From: Collinsella aerofaciens
GTDB lineage: Bacteria; Actinomycetota; Coriobacteriia; Coriobacteriales; Coriobacteriaceae
Direction of reading: 5' to 3'
Assembly (NCBI RefSeq): GCF_028206995.1
Contig: NZ_JAQLFL010000003.1
Location: forward strand, 109,609 to 173,608
DNA length: 64,000 nt
This document shows positions 49,302 to 58,348 of this stretch, one piece after another. Numbering within the stretch: position 1 is the first letter of the stretch; each line of letters begins with the position of its first letter. The position numbers and the translations under genes are program-made. The notes under the pieces are model-generated. The model was not told where the DNA came from. It saw nothing but the letters and a program-made list of their open reading frames with translations, and did no database searches.

Positions 49302-51377
49302 CTAGCGCAGGTAAGCCTTTGCGTTGCCCAGGCTGTAGGCGATCGTCGAGCCGTTGTGCAGCAGTGACGACGTCTGCGGAGTAATCATGCCGGTAATACC
49401 CAATGCCAACAGCGCCGAGTTGGTGAGCATCACCTTGGAATATGAACTCGTCAGACGGTCGATAAGCCCCTGACTCATACGGCGCAGACGCACGATTGCG
49501 GCCAGATCCGTATCGGTCAGGATGATATCGGCGACCTCCTTGGCGATGTCGCTTCCGCCGCCCATTGCCAGCCCCACGTCGGCCAAACCGAGCGCCGGCG
49601 AATCGTTGACGCCGTCGCCCACCATGGCAACGTGGCGCCCCTCGCCCTTAATGCGCTCAACATACGCGTACTTGTCCTCGGGCAGCAGCTCGGCCTTAAA
49701 CTCGTCGACACCTGCCTCGCGAGCAATGCGCTCGGCCGTGCGCTCCGAGTCACCCGTGAGCATGACCACGTGTTTAACGCCCAACGCGTGCAGGTCGGCG
49801 ATGGCCTCACGGACCCCGGCCTTGAGCGGGTCCTCGATACCGAGCACGCCCACAACGGTGCCGTCGACCGCCAGATACAGCGGCGACAGGCCCTGCATCT
49901 GGAGCTCGATTTGCTCCTTAATGTCGGACTCGAGCTGCGCGCCCTCATCCTCGAATACAAAGTGCGCGGAACCGATGATGGCGCGACGCTCCTCAATGGA
50001 CGAGGCAATGCCGTGCGCCACAATATACTCGACAGCAGCGTGACGCTCGCGGTGCTCGAGCCCGCGCTCGCGTGCCGCATTGACCACGGCACGCGCCACC
50101 GGATGCGGAAAATGCTCCTCCAGGCAGGCGGAAAGGCGCAGGACCTCGTCCTCGCTCCAGCCGTCGGTCGTGAGCACGCAGGCAAGACGCGGCTGCGCCT
50201 CGGTCAGCGTACCGGTTTTATCAAACACAATGGTGTCGGCCTTGGCAAACGACTCAAAGTACTTCGCGCCCTTGACCATGACGCCCATCTTAGCGGCGTC
50301 ACTCATGGCAGTCATGACGGCGACGGAACCCGTGAGCTTGAGTGCGCACGAGTAGTCGACCATCAGCGCCGCTGAGGTCTTGATGAGGCTGCGGGTGGTA
50401 AGCGCAACCAGGCCCGCAAGCAGGAAGTTCCACGGGACGATCTTGTTGGCAAGATCCTCCATATGCGACTGACCCTCGGACTTGAGCGAATCGGCCGTCT
50501 GCACGAGCGAGACGATCGAGCGTAGCTTGGTCTGAGCCGTATTGGCGCGCACGCGCACCAAGATGCTGCCGTCTTCCACGACGGTGCCGGCGAACACGTC
50601 GTCGCCCACGCTGCGCTCGACGGCCAGCGGCTCGCCGGTCAGGGTCGCCTGGTTGACCATAGCGCTCCCCTGCTCGACAACGCCGTCGATGCAAATGGAC
50701 ATGCCAGTGCGCACGGCGACCAGATCGCCGGGCTCAAGCTCGGTGGCGGCAACGCTTACCTCGGTGTCGCCGACGACCTTTTGCGCCTTGTCGGGCACAT
50801 CGAGCAGCGAGTTGATGAGCTCGTTTTCGCTCATGGCGCGGGTGTAGTCCTCGAGCAGCTCGCCCACGTTGAGCAGAAACATTGTCTGGCCCGCGGTGTC
50901 GACATCGCGCTTGACGAACGAAATGCCGATGGCCGAAGCGTCGAGCACGGGAACGGTCAGGCGCGGCTTCGCCAGCTCATGAAGGGCAGCGCGCAAAAAT
51001 GCCATGTAACCGGCCACGACAAACACCGCACGCAGAGGCGTCGGCAAGAACCAGCGACGCGCGTAGTGGGCGCCGATAAGTGTGGCAAGATCCATGACGA
51101 GCTTGTGCTTGCGCGGCTCGAGTTGCATCACGTAGCCCGACTTGGCATCGGCGATAGCTTGAGCATCGAGTGCGCCCAAGGCGTCGAGCACGCTTGCACG
51201 GCGCGGCTCGTCGTACTCCAGCGCCATCTGGCCAATGCGGCCATACACGCGCACCTTGTGCACGCCGTCGATATCGCCGCTGAGCTTAAGAAGTGCATCG
51301 AGATCGCTCTCTGGCACAGGACCCGCCAATTGAAGACGGGTCCTGCCGGGGATCTCGCTAATAATCGAGAATCTCAT
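49302..51377 (-). CDS. Metal-transporting P1B-type ATPase with SCA motif
   Basis: A 691-aa membrane pump. There is no N-terminal CxxC metal-binding domain; instead the start is FSIISEIPGRTRLQL. Actuator loop has TLTGEPLAVE, phosphorylation site DKTGTLTE (Asp386), and nucleotide region GDGVNDSPALGLADVG. The membrane motif that usually reads CPC is DYSCALKL (Cys344), which sets it apart from copper (CPC) and zinc/cobalt groups and fits poorly characterised heavy-metal exporters. A small DUF6110-like membrane protein lies 18 nt upstream in the same operon. Transported ion is unknown; export is more likely than import. Confidence 0.88.
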   Translation of the reverse strand: MRFSIISEIPGRTRLQLAGPVPESDLDALLKLSGDIDGVHKVRVYGRIGQMALEYDEPRRASVLDALGALDAQAIADAKSGYVMQLEPRKHKLVMDLATLIGAHYARRWFLPTPLRAVFVVAGYMAFLRAALHELAKPRLTVPVLDASAIGISFVKRDVDTAGQTMFLLNVGELLEDYTRAMSENELINSLLDVPDKAQKVVGDTEVSVAATELEPGDLVAVRTGMSICIDGVVEQGSAMVNQATLTGEPLAVERSVGDDVFAGTVVEDGSILVRVRANTAQTKLRSIVSLVQTADSLKSEGQSHMEDLANKIVPWNFLLAGLVALTTRSLIKTSAALMVDYSCALKLTGSVAVMTAMSDAAKMGVMVKGAKYFESFAKADTIVFDKTGTLTEAQPRLACVLTTDGWSEDEVLRLSACLEEHFPHPVARAVVNAARERGLEHRERHAAVEYIVAHGIASSIEERRAIIGSAHFVFEDEGAQLESDIKEQIELQMQGLSPLYLAVDGTVVGVLGIEDPLKAGVREAIADLHALGVKHVVMLTGDSERTAERIAREAGVDEFKAELLPEDKYAYVERIKGEGRHVAMVGDGVNDSPALGLADVGLAMGGGSDIAKEVADIILTDTDLAAIVRLRRMSQGLIDRLTSSYSKVMLTNSALLALGITGMITPQTSSLLHNGSTIAYSLGNAKAYLR

Positions 51378-51395
51378 AGTTTGTGCCTGGGAGCG

Positions 51396-51641
51396 TTACT
51401 CGGCTGCCTCGTCAGCAGCGGCCTCGCTCTGGGTGATGTAGGCCGCCTCGGCAACCATGTCGTCGACATTAGCCTTGGCCTGCTCGACCATGTCCTGGTA
51501 GCAGTTCTTGACGCGCATACCGCACGCGATGCCCTGCACGCAGGCATTCTTGACCGGAGCGCTGGTAAGCAGCTTGATGCCGGCCGTGCCAAGCAGAAAA
51601 CCGCCACCAACAAGCAGGGTGTTAAACGTCGACTTCTTCAT
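51396..51641 (-). CDS. Small membrane protein, DUF6110-like
   Basis: An 81-aa protein with one membrane helix (FNTLLVGGGFLLGTAGIKLL, residues 6-25) and an acidic, helical tail (QDMVEQAKANVDDMVAEAAY). The pattern GTAGIKLLTSAPVKNACVQGIACGMRVKNCY, with several cysteines, resembles DUF6110 proteins that accompany metal ATPases. The ATG at 51641 follows GGGAGAAG. It precedes the P-type ATPase by 18 nt and may be a chaperone or regulatory subunit; that role is inferred. Confidence 0.65.
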   Translation of the reverse strand: MKKSTFNTLLVGGGFLLGTAGIKLLTSAPVKNACVQGIACGMRVKNCYQDMVEQAKANVDDMVAEAAYITQSEAAADEAAE

Positions 51642-51789
51642 GTTGCTTCTCCCTTTTGCCGCATTGGACGCGGCACGGTGCCTCAGCACCCGAGTAAACA
51701 AGTTTGCTCGAGCACACTTTTGAGACTAGTTTAGTATAATTATTTGGTCAACAACGGCTAACTTTTTGGAAACTATGGGGGTGAACTCA

Positions 51790-51820
51790 ATATGACAAAG
51801 GGACTGTCCCTTTGTCATAT
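51790..51820. repeat. Palindrome, CAAAGGG-core family (copy 3)
   Basis: A perfect 31-bp inverted repeat ATATGACAAAGGGAC-T-GTCCCTTTGTCATAT (15+1+15; halves quoted), 3 nt after the ABC transporter stop. It may also end that operon's transcript. Confidence 0.75.
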
Positions 51821-51822
51821 TC

Positions 51823-53580
51823 CTACAGCTGCCAGTCCGCCGCCTCCTTTTGCAGCGCAACCATGCGGGCGAATTCTCCACCTGCCGCCTTGAGCTGCGC
51901 CGGGGTGCCCTGTTCGGCAACCACTCCATTCTTGAGCACAACGATTTTGTCGGCATTATCCACCGTACGCATACGGTGGGCAATAACGATAACCGTCTTA
52001 CCTGCAAGCAGACGGGAGAGTGCCTGTTGCACCACGGTCTCGTTCTCCACATCCAAGCTTGCCGTCGCCTCGTCCAACAGCACGATAGGCGCGTCTTTGA
52101 GCAGTGCGCGGGCGATGGAGATGCGCTGGCGCTCGCCGCCGGAGAGTTTGGAGCCGTTCTCTCCAATCATAGTGTCATAGCCCTGCGGCATGCGGTTCAC
52201 GAACTCGTCACAGTTGGCGGCACGCGCGGCTGCAAGCACTTCCTCATCGGTGGCATCACGACGCCCGAGGCGGATGTTTCCCATCACCGTGTCGTCAAAG
52301 AGCAGCACGTCTTGGAACACAATGGCGTAGTCGCGCAGCAGCACCTCGGGATCCACGCCCGCAACATCCACACCGCCCACGGCAACCTTGCCCGCAGTGG
52401 CATCCCAAAAGCGCGCGGCCAGGCGGCTCACCGTAGACTTACCGGAACCCGAAGGACCGACCAGCGCCGTGACCTCGCCTTCCTTGGCGGTAAAGCTCAC
52501 ATCGGTAAGAACTTTCTCGCCGGCGCGTCCGTCCTCGCCCGCACCATAGCCAAATGCCACGTGATCGAACACCACATCGTGGCCCGCAGGCTTAAAGTTC
52601 TCGCTGCCCCGCGCCACAGGCTCTTCCATGATGGAACGCATGCGCTTGGCAGACGACTCGGCGGCAAACAGCTCGGACATTATCATTAATGCCTGGTCAA
52701 AGGGCGCATAGATACGGCTCACCATAAGCAGGAAGGCAAACAACACCAAAAAGTCGACCTGCCCGGAGGCGACCATCGCGGCGCCCGTGACCAGCGTGGT
52801 GGCAATGCCCAGACGCAGGATGGCAAAGGCGGAGTTGACCAAAAGCCCGTTAACGAGCTCGCCCTTGGTGGTCTCGCGCTCCTCGGCATCGATCACGGCG
52901 TTGAGTCCCTCAAGATAATGGGCCTCCTGGTTGGTGGCGCGAATCTCGCGAACGCAGTCGAGCGTCTCTTGAATAGCCTCGGTAACCTTGACCTTCTCGG
53001 CGCGCACGCGATCAAACACCGGAGTCATGGGGCCGCGTGTTAGATACAACACGGCAAAGGCCACGGGAACGCTCCAAAACGCCGCAATCGCCAGCTGCCA
53101 GCAAAAGAACAGCGATGCCACGAAGACAATGGCGCTTGCGATGATGGCACCCCAAAGCTCTCCCAGCACGTGGCTGTAGGCGTGCTCCATGGCCTGGACG
53201 TCGCCCATGATGGTCTCGGTTAAATCGGCCAGATCACGACGACCAAAAAACGACAGCGGCAGTTTGCGCAAGCGCTCGGCAATCTCCATACGCTGCTTGC
53301 CGCACTCCTCGTAAAAGATGCAGTAGGTGTAGTAATACTGCTGCCAGTTAGAGGCAAAGAGCAACACGAAAAAGACCAGGAGGCCGCCCACGATCGGCAG
53401 GGCATCCGGCAGGTCAGCCCCGCTGACGAGATGCTCGACAAAGCCGGCCATAACCAGGAATAAAAAGCCCATGCCGGCCATGGTGATGAGATTGGTGAGC
53501 GTGGTCCAGAAAATGCCGCGTTTTACGCCGGCGACGCCTTTATCGGATAGGAAATACTTCTTTTGGAATGAGGCGAACAT
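51823..53580 (-). CDS. ABC transporter, fused permease-ATPase (second of pair)
   Basis: A 585-aa half-transporter, six membrane helices then an ATPase: Walker A GPSGSGKST (about 391-399), signature LSGGERQRISIARALL, Walker B IVLLDEATASLD and a D-loop. The pair arrangement with the preceding gene resembles YbtP/YbtQ and IrtA/IrtB heterodimers, which import metal-siderophore complexes despite an exporter fold; other functions such as peptide or drug export are also possible. The start directly abuts the stop of its partner (0 nt). It ends at a palindromic repeat. Confidence 0.88.
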   Translation of the reverse strand: MFASFQKKYFLSDKGVAGVKRGIFWTTLTNLITMAGMGFLFLVMAGFVEHLVSGADLPDALPIVGGLLVFFVLLFASNWQQYYYTYCIFYEECGKQRMEIAERLRKLPLSFFGRRDLADLTETIMGDVQAMEHAYSHVLGELWGAIIASAIVFVASLFFCWQLAIAAFWSVPVAFAVLYLTRGPMTPVFDRVRAEKVKVTEAIQETLDCVREIRATNQEAHYLEGLNAVIDAEERETTKGELVNGLLVNSAFAILRLGIATTLVTGAAMVASGQVDFLVLFAFLLMVSRIYAPFDQALMIMSELFAAESSAKRMRSIMEEPVARGSENFKPAGHDVVFDHVAFGYGAGEDGRAGEKVLTDVSFTAKEGEVTALVGPSGSGKSTVSRLAARFWDATAGKVAVGGVDVAGVDPEVLLRDYAIVFQDVLLFDDTVMGNIRLGRRDATDEEVLAAARAANCDEFVNRMPQGYDTMIGENGSKLSGGERQRISIARALLKDAPIVLLDEATASLDVENETVVQQALSRLLAGKTVIVIAHRMRTVDNADKIVVLKNGVVAEQGTPAQLKAAGGEFARMVALQKEAADWQL

Positions 53581-55407
53581 TTAGGCCTCGCCTCCCTTCG
53601 TGACGGTGGCATCCGCGGTCGCTGCAGTGATTTTCCAGCTCGCGGCCTGTTCGTACTCGGCCCACATCTTGGCATACAGGCCATTTTGGGACAGCAACTC
53701 GGCATGGGTACCCGACTCCTGCACGCTGCCCTGGTTGAGCACCACGATTTGGTCTGCGCCCACTACAGTCGAGAGTCGGTGCGCGATCATAATGACCGTG
53801 CGACCCGCCGCCAGTTTGCTAAAAGCACGTTGGATGAGCGCCTCGTTCTCGGGATCGGCAAACGCCGTGGCCTCATCGAGCACCACGATAGGCGCGTCTT
53901 TAAGGATCGCGCGGGCGAGTGCCACGCGCTGGACCTCGCCGCCCGAAAGATATGCTCCGCCGGCACCGAGCATGGTATTGATGCCCTGTGGGAGCTTGGC
54001 CACAATGTCGTCGCACTGAGCTGCGGAGAGGGCCGCACGCACTTCGTCGTCAGTGGCCGTAGGCTTGGAGGCGCGCACGTTATCGGCAAGTGTTTGCCGG
54101 AACAGCTGGTTGGTCTGGAACACGAAGGCGACCTGGTCCATAAGCTCGTGCGAATCCATATCGCGAACGTCCACACCGCCTACGAGCACTCGACCCGAGG
54201 AAACATCCCAAAAACGCGGGATCAGGCTTGCGCAGGTTGACTTACCGCCACCAGAGGGACCCACCAGGGCGAGGGTGCTACCAGCGGAAACGCTGAAACT
54301 TACATGGCTAACGGCAGGTGCTTCGGCACCTTCGTACGTAAAGCTCACGTCCTCAAATCGCACGTCGCCGCCGGCAGGGTGCTTGGGTTGTGCGGGCACG
54401 GAAAGCTGCTTGGAATCCATGACGCTTCGAATACGAGCCAACGAATCGGCACTCATCTGAGAGGCCTCGCCCACAAACATGAGCTTGGTCATGGCCGTCG
54501 GTACCACGGCCGAAAATATCGCGTAAAACGTGAAGTTGGTCATAAAATGCGCGAAGTCCGTCTCGCCTGGCGCCAACAGCAACGCCACGGGCAACAGGAA
54601 TGCCACAAGACCATTGAGCGCGGTAAGGTTGAGTACCTGCGGACCTCGGCAGAACGTGCCCGCATAGTTTTGCGCCATGTCGGCGTATTCGGCGATTGCA
54701 TCGTGGAAGGCCTTAAAGGAGTAGACCGTCTGCTGAAACACCTTGACCACGGGGATGCCGCGTACGTATTCGGTGCCGGTCTTGTTCATCTTGACCAGCG
54801 CTCCCATGTAGGCCTTCATGAACTCGGCGCCTTCGCCGCTCATCATGGTGGCCATGGCGCCAAACGAAACGACGACCGAGATAAGGCATGCCGCGCCCAA
54901 GCGCCAATCGAGGGCGAAAAGCAGCACGAGCAAGCCCACGACCATGGCGGCGGCGCCGGCGATATCGGGCAGCATGTGCGCGAGCAGGGTCTCGGTGGAG
55001 GCGGCGCATCCGTCTACAATACGGCGCAGCTCACCGGTGGCGTGCGTGTCAAAGTAGCCGAGCGGCAGCTTAAGCAGGTGCTCGCTCGTAGTCTTGCGGA
55101 TATTGGACGCGCAGCGAAACGCAGACAGGTGCGTGCACATGAGCCCCACGAAATAAGCTACGATGCTTGCCAGCGCAAACCCCACGGCCCACCAGCCATA
55201 CATCGCGATGTCGCAGGCTTCGCTCCAGTTAGGTGCCACGGCGATCAGGTCGCGAGCGACAAGCCAAATGCACACGTACGGGCCAAAGCTCAGCAGCTGC
55301 GAGAGCGCCGAGAGCGCCATGCCCAAATACGTTAGGAATTTACGGTCACCGGCATACGCGAGCAACTCGCCGATGCCTCCACCTTCCCTTTTTGATCCCT
55401 TTGCCAT
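53581..55407 (-). CDS. ABC transporter, fused permease-ATPase (first of pair)
   Basis: A 608-aa half-transporter with the same layout as its partner: membrane domain (LGMALSALSQLLSFGPYVCIWLVARDLI and others), then ATPase with Walker A GPSGGGKST, signature LSGGEVQRVALARAIL and Walker B IVVLDEATAFADPENE. The signature Asn-like DEATAFADPEN matches the YbtP/IrtA type, which carries ALARAIL and FADPEN. The ATG at 55407 follows AGGAATCTC; the upstream open part is not conserved. A divergent AraC-type regulator gene starts 115 nt away, which fits iron-siderophore control. Confidence 0.88.
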   Translation of the reverse strand: MAKGSKREGGGIGELLAYAGDRKFLTYLGMALSALSQLLSFGPYVCIWLVARDLIAVAPNWSEACDIAMYGWWAVGFALASIVAYFVGLMCTHLSAFRCASNIRKTTSEHLLKLPLGYFDTHATGELRRIVDGCAASTETLLAHMLPDIAGAAAMVVGLLVLLFALDWRLGAACLISVVVSFGAMATMMSGEGAEFMKAYMGALVKMNKTGTEYVRGIPVVKVFQQTVYSFKAFHDAIAEYADMAQNYAGTFCRGPQVLNLTALNGLVAFLLPVALLLAPGETDFAHFMTNFTFYAIFSAVVPTAMTKLMFVGEASQMSADSLARIRSVMDSKQLSVPAQPKHPAGGDVRFEDVSFTYEGAEAPAVSHVSFSVSAGSTLALVGPSGGGKSTCASLIPRFWDVSSGRVLVGGVDVRDMDSHELMDQVAFVFQTNQLFRQTLADNVRASKPTATDDEVRAALSAAQCDDIVAKLPQGINTMLGAGGAYLSGGEVQRVALARAILKDAPIVVLDEATAFADPENEALIQRAFSKLAAGRTVIMIAHRLSTVVGADQIVVLNQGSVQESGTHAELLSQNGLYAKMWAEYEQAASWKITAATADATVTKGGEA

Positions 55408-55521
55408 GAGATTCCTTTCTAACGGCTTGAGAGTTAACCGTAATGAACTTATCATTGATGTGTTAGCCATGGCTCACAATCAAGCCAGGCGTGGACGTTT
55501 CTGCAAAGGAAAGGGACGCTT

Positions 55522-56526
55522 TTGCAAATACGGCGGGCAGCGACCGACATAACCGAGCTCTACGCACCACAGTTTGAGCAGTTTGGCCTGGAGCTTTCCG
55601 GCAAGGGCGCTGTCTTTACCGGCGAGGTGGCAAACGATCGGGCGCACGGACGCGCATGGATCATGCCCCTCTCCCCTGCCTGCATCGTCATGGAGCATTT
55701 CATCACCCCGACGCACGATATGTACCTGGCCGAATACACACCCGAGCCATATGCCTGCGTGAGCGAGGTCAGCGCGCCCACACTTACATGCATGCCCGAG
55801 GCTGGCATAACGCCCGCGAACCTCAAACCATTGCATGGACCGTGGCCAAACAATGCCGTTTGCAGCTTTATCCAAGATAACTGTGGCGAGGAATTAAGCC
55901 CGCTGTTTGCGGGGGAGCTCTATCACTCGCGCTCGGTGCTCTTTTTGCCTGGATATTTTGACGAACTGGAGCACCGCTATCCCACCGAGTTCGCGGGAAT
56001 CTTTGAGGCGTTTGCCGAGCCATGGCACGAGGAAGCGACGTCTGCCATCTGCCACACGCTGCGCCGGATTAACGAGGACCGCGCTCACACCGTAGGCGGA
56101 CACGTCTATATGCAGGGCATCGTGGAGACCATGGTCGCGGAGCTCGCCTGTTCGCGCGCGGCCCACAAGCAGGCGCGGCAGGCGGCAGACACACGCGTCA
56201 GCATAACCATTGCCGAAGAAGCAACGGCAATGATTGAGCGCGCGCTCGACAAAGGCAGACGTGTGGGTATCAACGAGGTGGCCGAGAGGCTCTACACAAG
56301 CCGCTCCAAACTATGCGCCACCTTTAAGGCCCAAACAGGCGAGTCGATGGGCGCCTACATTCGCAGACGCCGTATGGAGCGAGCACAGGACCTTTTGGCC
56401 GATAGCGGGCTCACGATAGCGCAGGTAGCAGAGCGGCTCGACTACCCTCAGCAAGCCGCCTTCGCCCAAGCCTTCAAACAATACACCGGCACCACCCCCA
56501 CCGCTTGGCGAAGCAAGCATCGCTAA
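55522..56526 (+). CDS. AraC-family transcriptional regulator
   Basis: A 334-aa regulator. The N-terminal 220 residues are a ligand-type domain without clear family match; the C-terminal AraC domain has both helix-turn-helix units (INEVAERLYTSRSKLCATFKAQTGESMGAYIRRRRMERAQDLL, then TIAQVAERLDYPQQAAFAQAFKQYTGTTPTAWR). It appears to start at TTG 55522, with AAGGAAAGGGA upstream; no nearby ATG fits. It is divergent from the ABC pair and is the obvious candidate to control it, as YbtA does for the yersiniabactin transporters. Confidence 0.85.
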   Translation: MQIRRAATDITELYAPQFEQFGLELSGKGAVFTGEVANDRAHGRAWIMPLSPACIVMEHFITPTHDMYLAEYTPEPYACVSEVSAPTLTCMPEAGITPANLKPLHGPWPNNAVCSFIQDNCGEELSPLFAGELYHSRSVLFLPGYFDELEHRYPTEFAGIFEAFAEPWHEEATSAICHTLRRINEDRAHTVGGHVYMQGIVETMVAELACSRAAHKQARQAADTRVSITIAEEATAMIERALDKGRRVGINEVAERLYTSRSKLCATFKAQTGESMGAYIRRRRMERAQDLLADSGLTIAQVAERLDYPQQAAFAQAFKQYTGTTPTAWRSKHR

Positions 56527-56590
56527 GGCCCAAGCTCCCTGGCCGTAACGGAGCGATTAATTAGCCACCGCCCGTCAGCTCACCCAGGAT

Positions 56591-57955
56591 CTAAACGTCA
56601 AGATGCGCACAATCAAGCGCCTTTTTGATAAGAGGGACAGATCGATCAGCCAAATACAACGGAATGTTGAGCACCCCGTCGTCGAGCTTTAGGTTCTTAA
56701 GTGAGTAGCGGACCCTCAATGGAGTCGTCTCCGCATGCTTGTCGGCATAGTACTTAAGGCTCTTGGAGTGAACGACCTCTCCCGATTTGACCTCGACGGG
56801 AACGATTTCGTTTCCGACTTGAATCAAAAAATCGACTTCGTGCTTCGGCTTCTCGTTTGTCCAGTAACGCGGAGCAGCATCTAACTGTGAAAGTAATGCC
56901 TGAAGCACATAGTTCTCGGCGAACGAACCTTTGAACTCCGAAAATAGCGCATCCGAGATGGCAAAAGCGGACGCATCCAGCCTTGCCATGCGGCGCAGCA
57001 AGCCGACATCAAGACAGTAGACTTTAAATGCCTTGAGGTCATCGTACGCAGAGAGCGGCACACCACCGGCAGCATTAAGGCGAACCGCCGTGATGAGCCC
57101 AGCATCGGCAAGCCATTCCAGAGCATCCTCGTATTCTCGAGCACGAGCCCCCTCGCGCACCGCACCCCAAACGAACTTTTTGTTCTCGCGCGCCAACTGA
57201 GCTGGAATCGAGTTCCATATTTGCGAAAGCTTGGCGAACTGCGCACGGCCACCATGCTTGGCAAAATCGCGCTCGTAGGAATCCAAGAGATCAGACAACA
57301 CCTTATCGACCTGAACGATATCGCCCGTCTCCGCCCACCGGCCAAGAGCCTCTGGCATGCCGCCGCATGCAAAATAACGACGAAGATGCTCGACGAGACG
57401 GACATGGAAGAAATCGGGCACTGTCTCGATCTGATCCAGGCCGCCAAGGTATTCGTCGTAGTTTGCAGCGCCCTCGGCTTTCAGAAACTCGGAAAAGCTC
57501 ATGGGGCGCATCTCCATGAACTCGACCTTTCCCACCGGAAAAGCGCTGGTCTCACGGGACAAGCGAACGCCCAACAAAGACCCTGCGCATGCGACGTGAT
57601 ACTCGGGGGCCTCGTCACAGAAGTATTTAAGGGCACCGACTGCAGAAGGACAATCCTGGATCTCATCAATAATAAGCAGCGTCTCGCCAGGATCGATAGG
57701 CTGTCCAAGTGCCAGGGAAAGATTTGAGATGATCCGTCGAGGATCGCGCGTACCTTCGAAAAACTGAGCGTACTCGCTCTGTACCCCAGGTGACGGCTCC
57801 TCGAGCGTCAGATACACATAATTGATATACGAGGTTCGGCCGAACTCCTTAAGCGCCCACGTCTTTCCAACCTGGCGCGCCCCCTTAAGGATAAGCGGCT
57901 TACGATATTCTGACGCTTTCCAAGCGTTAAGCTTGGCAATGATATCTCGCTGCAT
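56591..57955 (-). CDS. AAA ATPase with DUF4143 domain
   Basis: A 454-aa protein of the large ATP-binding family annotated as DUF4143. Walker A KGARQVGKTW (24-33), Walker B LLIIDEIQDC (about 93-102), and SFSEFLKAEG in the middle. The C-terminal part has VDFLIQVGNEIVPVEVKSG, a PD-(D/E)xK-like nuclease fold. Function in these proteins is unproven; several sit in mobile or stress regions. It is preceded by a 69-bp imperfect palindrome, so it may be tightly regulated. It is a single gene with no operon partner. Confidence 0.88.
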   Translation of the reverse strand: MQRDIIAKLNAWKASEYRKPLILKGARQVGKTWALKEFGRTSYINYVYLTLEEPSPGVQSEYAQFFEGTRDPRRIISNLSLALGQPIDPGETLLIIDEIQDCPSAVGALKYFCDEAPEYHVACAGSLLGVRLSRETSAFPVGKVEFMEMRPMSFSEFLKAEGAANYDEYLGGLDQIETVPDFFHVRLVEHLRRYFACGGMPEALGRWAETGDIVQVDKVLSDLLDSYERDFAKHGGRAQFAKLSQIWNSIPAQLARENKKFVWGAVREGARAREYEDALEWLADAGLITAVRLNAAGGVPLSAYDDLKAFKVYCLDVGLLRRMARLDASAFAISDALFSEFKGSFAENYVLQALLSQLDAAPRYWTNEKPKHEVDFLIQVGNEIVPVEVKSGEVVHSKSLKYYADKHAETTPLRVRYSLKNLKLDDGVLNIPLYLADRSVPLIKKALDCAHLDV

Positions 57956-57977
57956 GGCCGAACCTCCCGCAAAGAAA

Positions 57978-58046
57978 CTTCCGTAAACGTGATATTTCCC
58001 ACATTTTACCCTAGGTAAAACGTGACATTTATCACATTTACGGAAG
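57978..58046. promoter_or_regulatory. 69-bp imperfect palindrome upstream of the AAA ATPase
   Basis: Outer arms CTTCCGTAAACGTGATA (57978-57994) and TATCACATTTACGGAAG (58030-58046) pair with one mismatch. Inner TTTTACC/GGTAAAA (58004-58020) shares the same centre (58012). A likely multi-dimer operator over the promoter. Confidence 0.6.
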
Positions 58047-58089
58047 CTTTAAGTTCATTTCGCCACACTTTCATCACATTTATTGCAAT

Positions 58090-58116
58090 GTGACAAAGGG
58101 ACAGTCCCTTTGTCAC
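58090..58116. repeat. Palindrome, CAAAGGG-core family (copy 4)
   Basis: A perfect 27-bp inverted repeat GTGACAAAGGGAC-A-GTCCCTTTGTCAC, upstream of the AAA ATPase region. Same core as copies at 20089, 27431, 51790 and 62079. Confidence 0.75.
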
Positions 58117-58198
58117 CCGCACAAAAATGGACGCGCCAACGGCGCGCCCATTCGCTCTATTCCATTCAGCCCAGCCTGACCCGAACGGCCGAGTCGTC

Positions 58199-58341
58199 TG
58201 GCCGGGGAAGCCCCGAGTCGCCGGGGTGTTTGCTCCAAATGAGTTCCGCATGCAAAGAAGGCCACTAAATGTGGCCTTCGTCTTGCATAGGACTGTTTGA
58301 AATTTGGAGGAAATACCCTGGCGACTCGGGGCTTCCCCGGC
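58199..58341 (-). ncRNA. Structured 3'-UTR element B
   Basis: Outer arms of 41 bp (58199-58239, 58301-58341) are reverse complements with three mismatches. The middle carries a 9-bp hairpin capped by ATTTA (minus strand, 58256-58278) and a second stem ATGCAA/TTGCAT. Read after gatB it carries ACAGTCCT, CACATTTAGTG and TGCGGAACTC in the same order as element A. It starts 7 nt after the gatB stop. Confidence 0.6.
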
Positions 58342-58348
58342 CTCGCAG

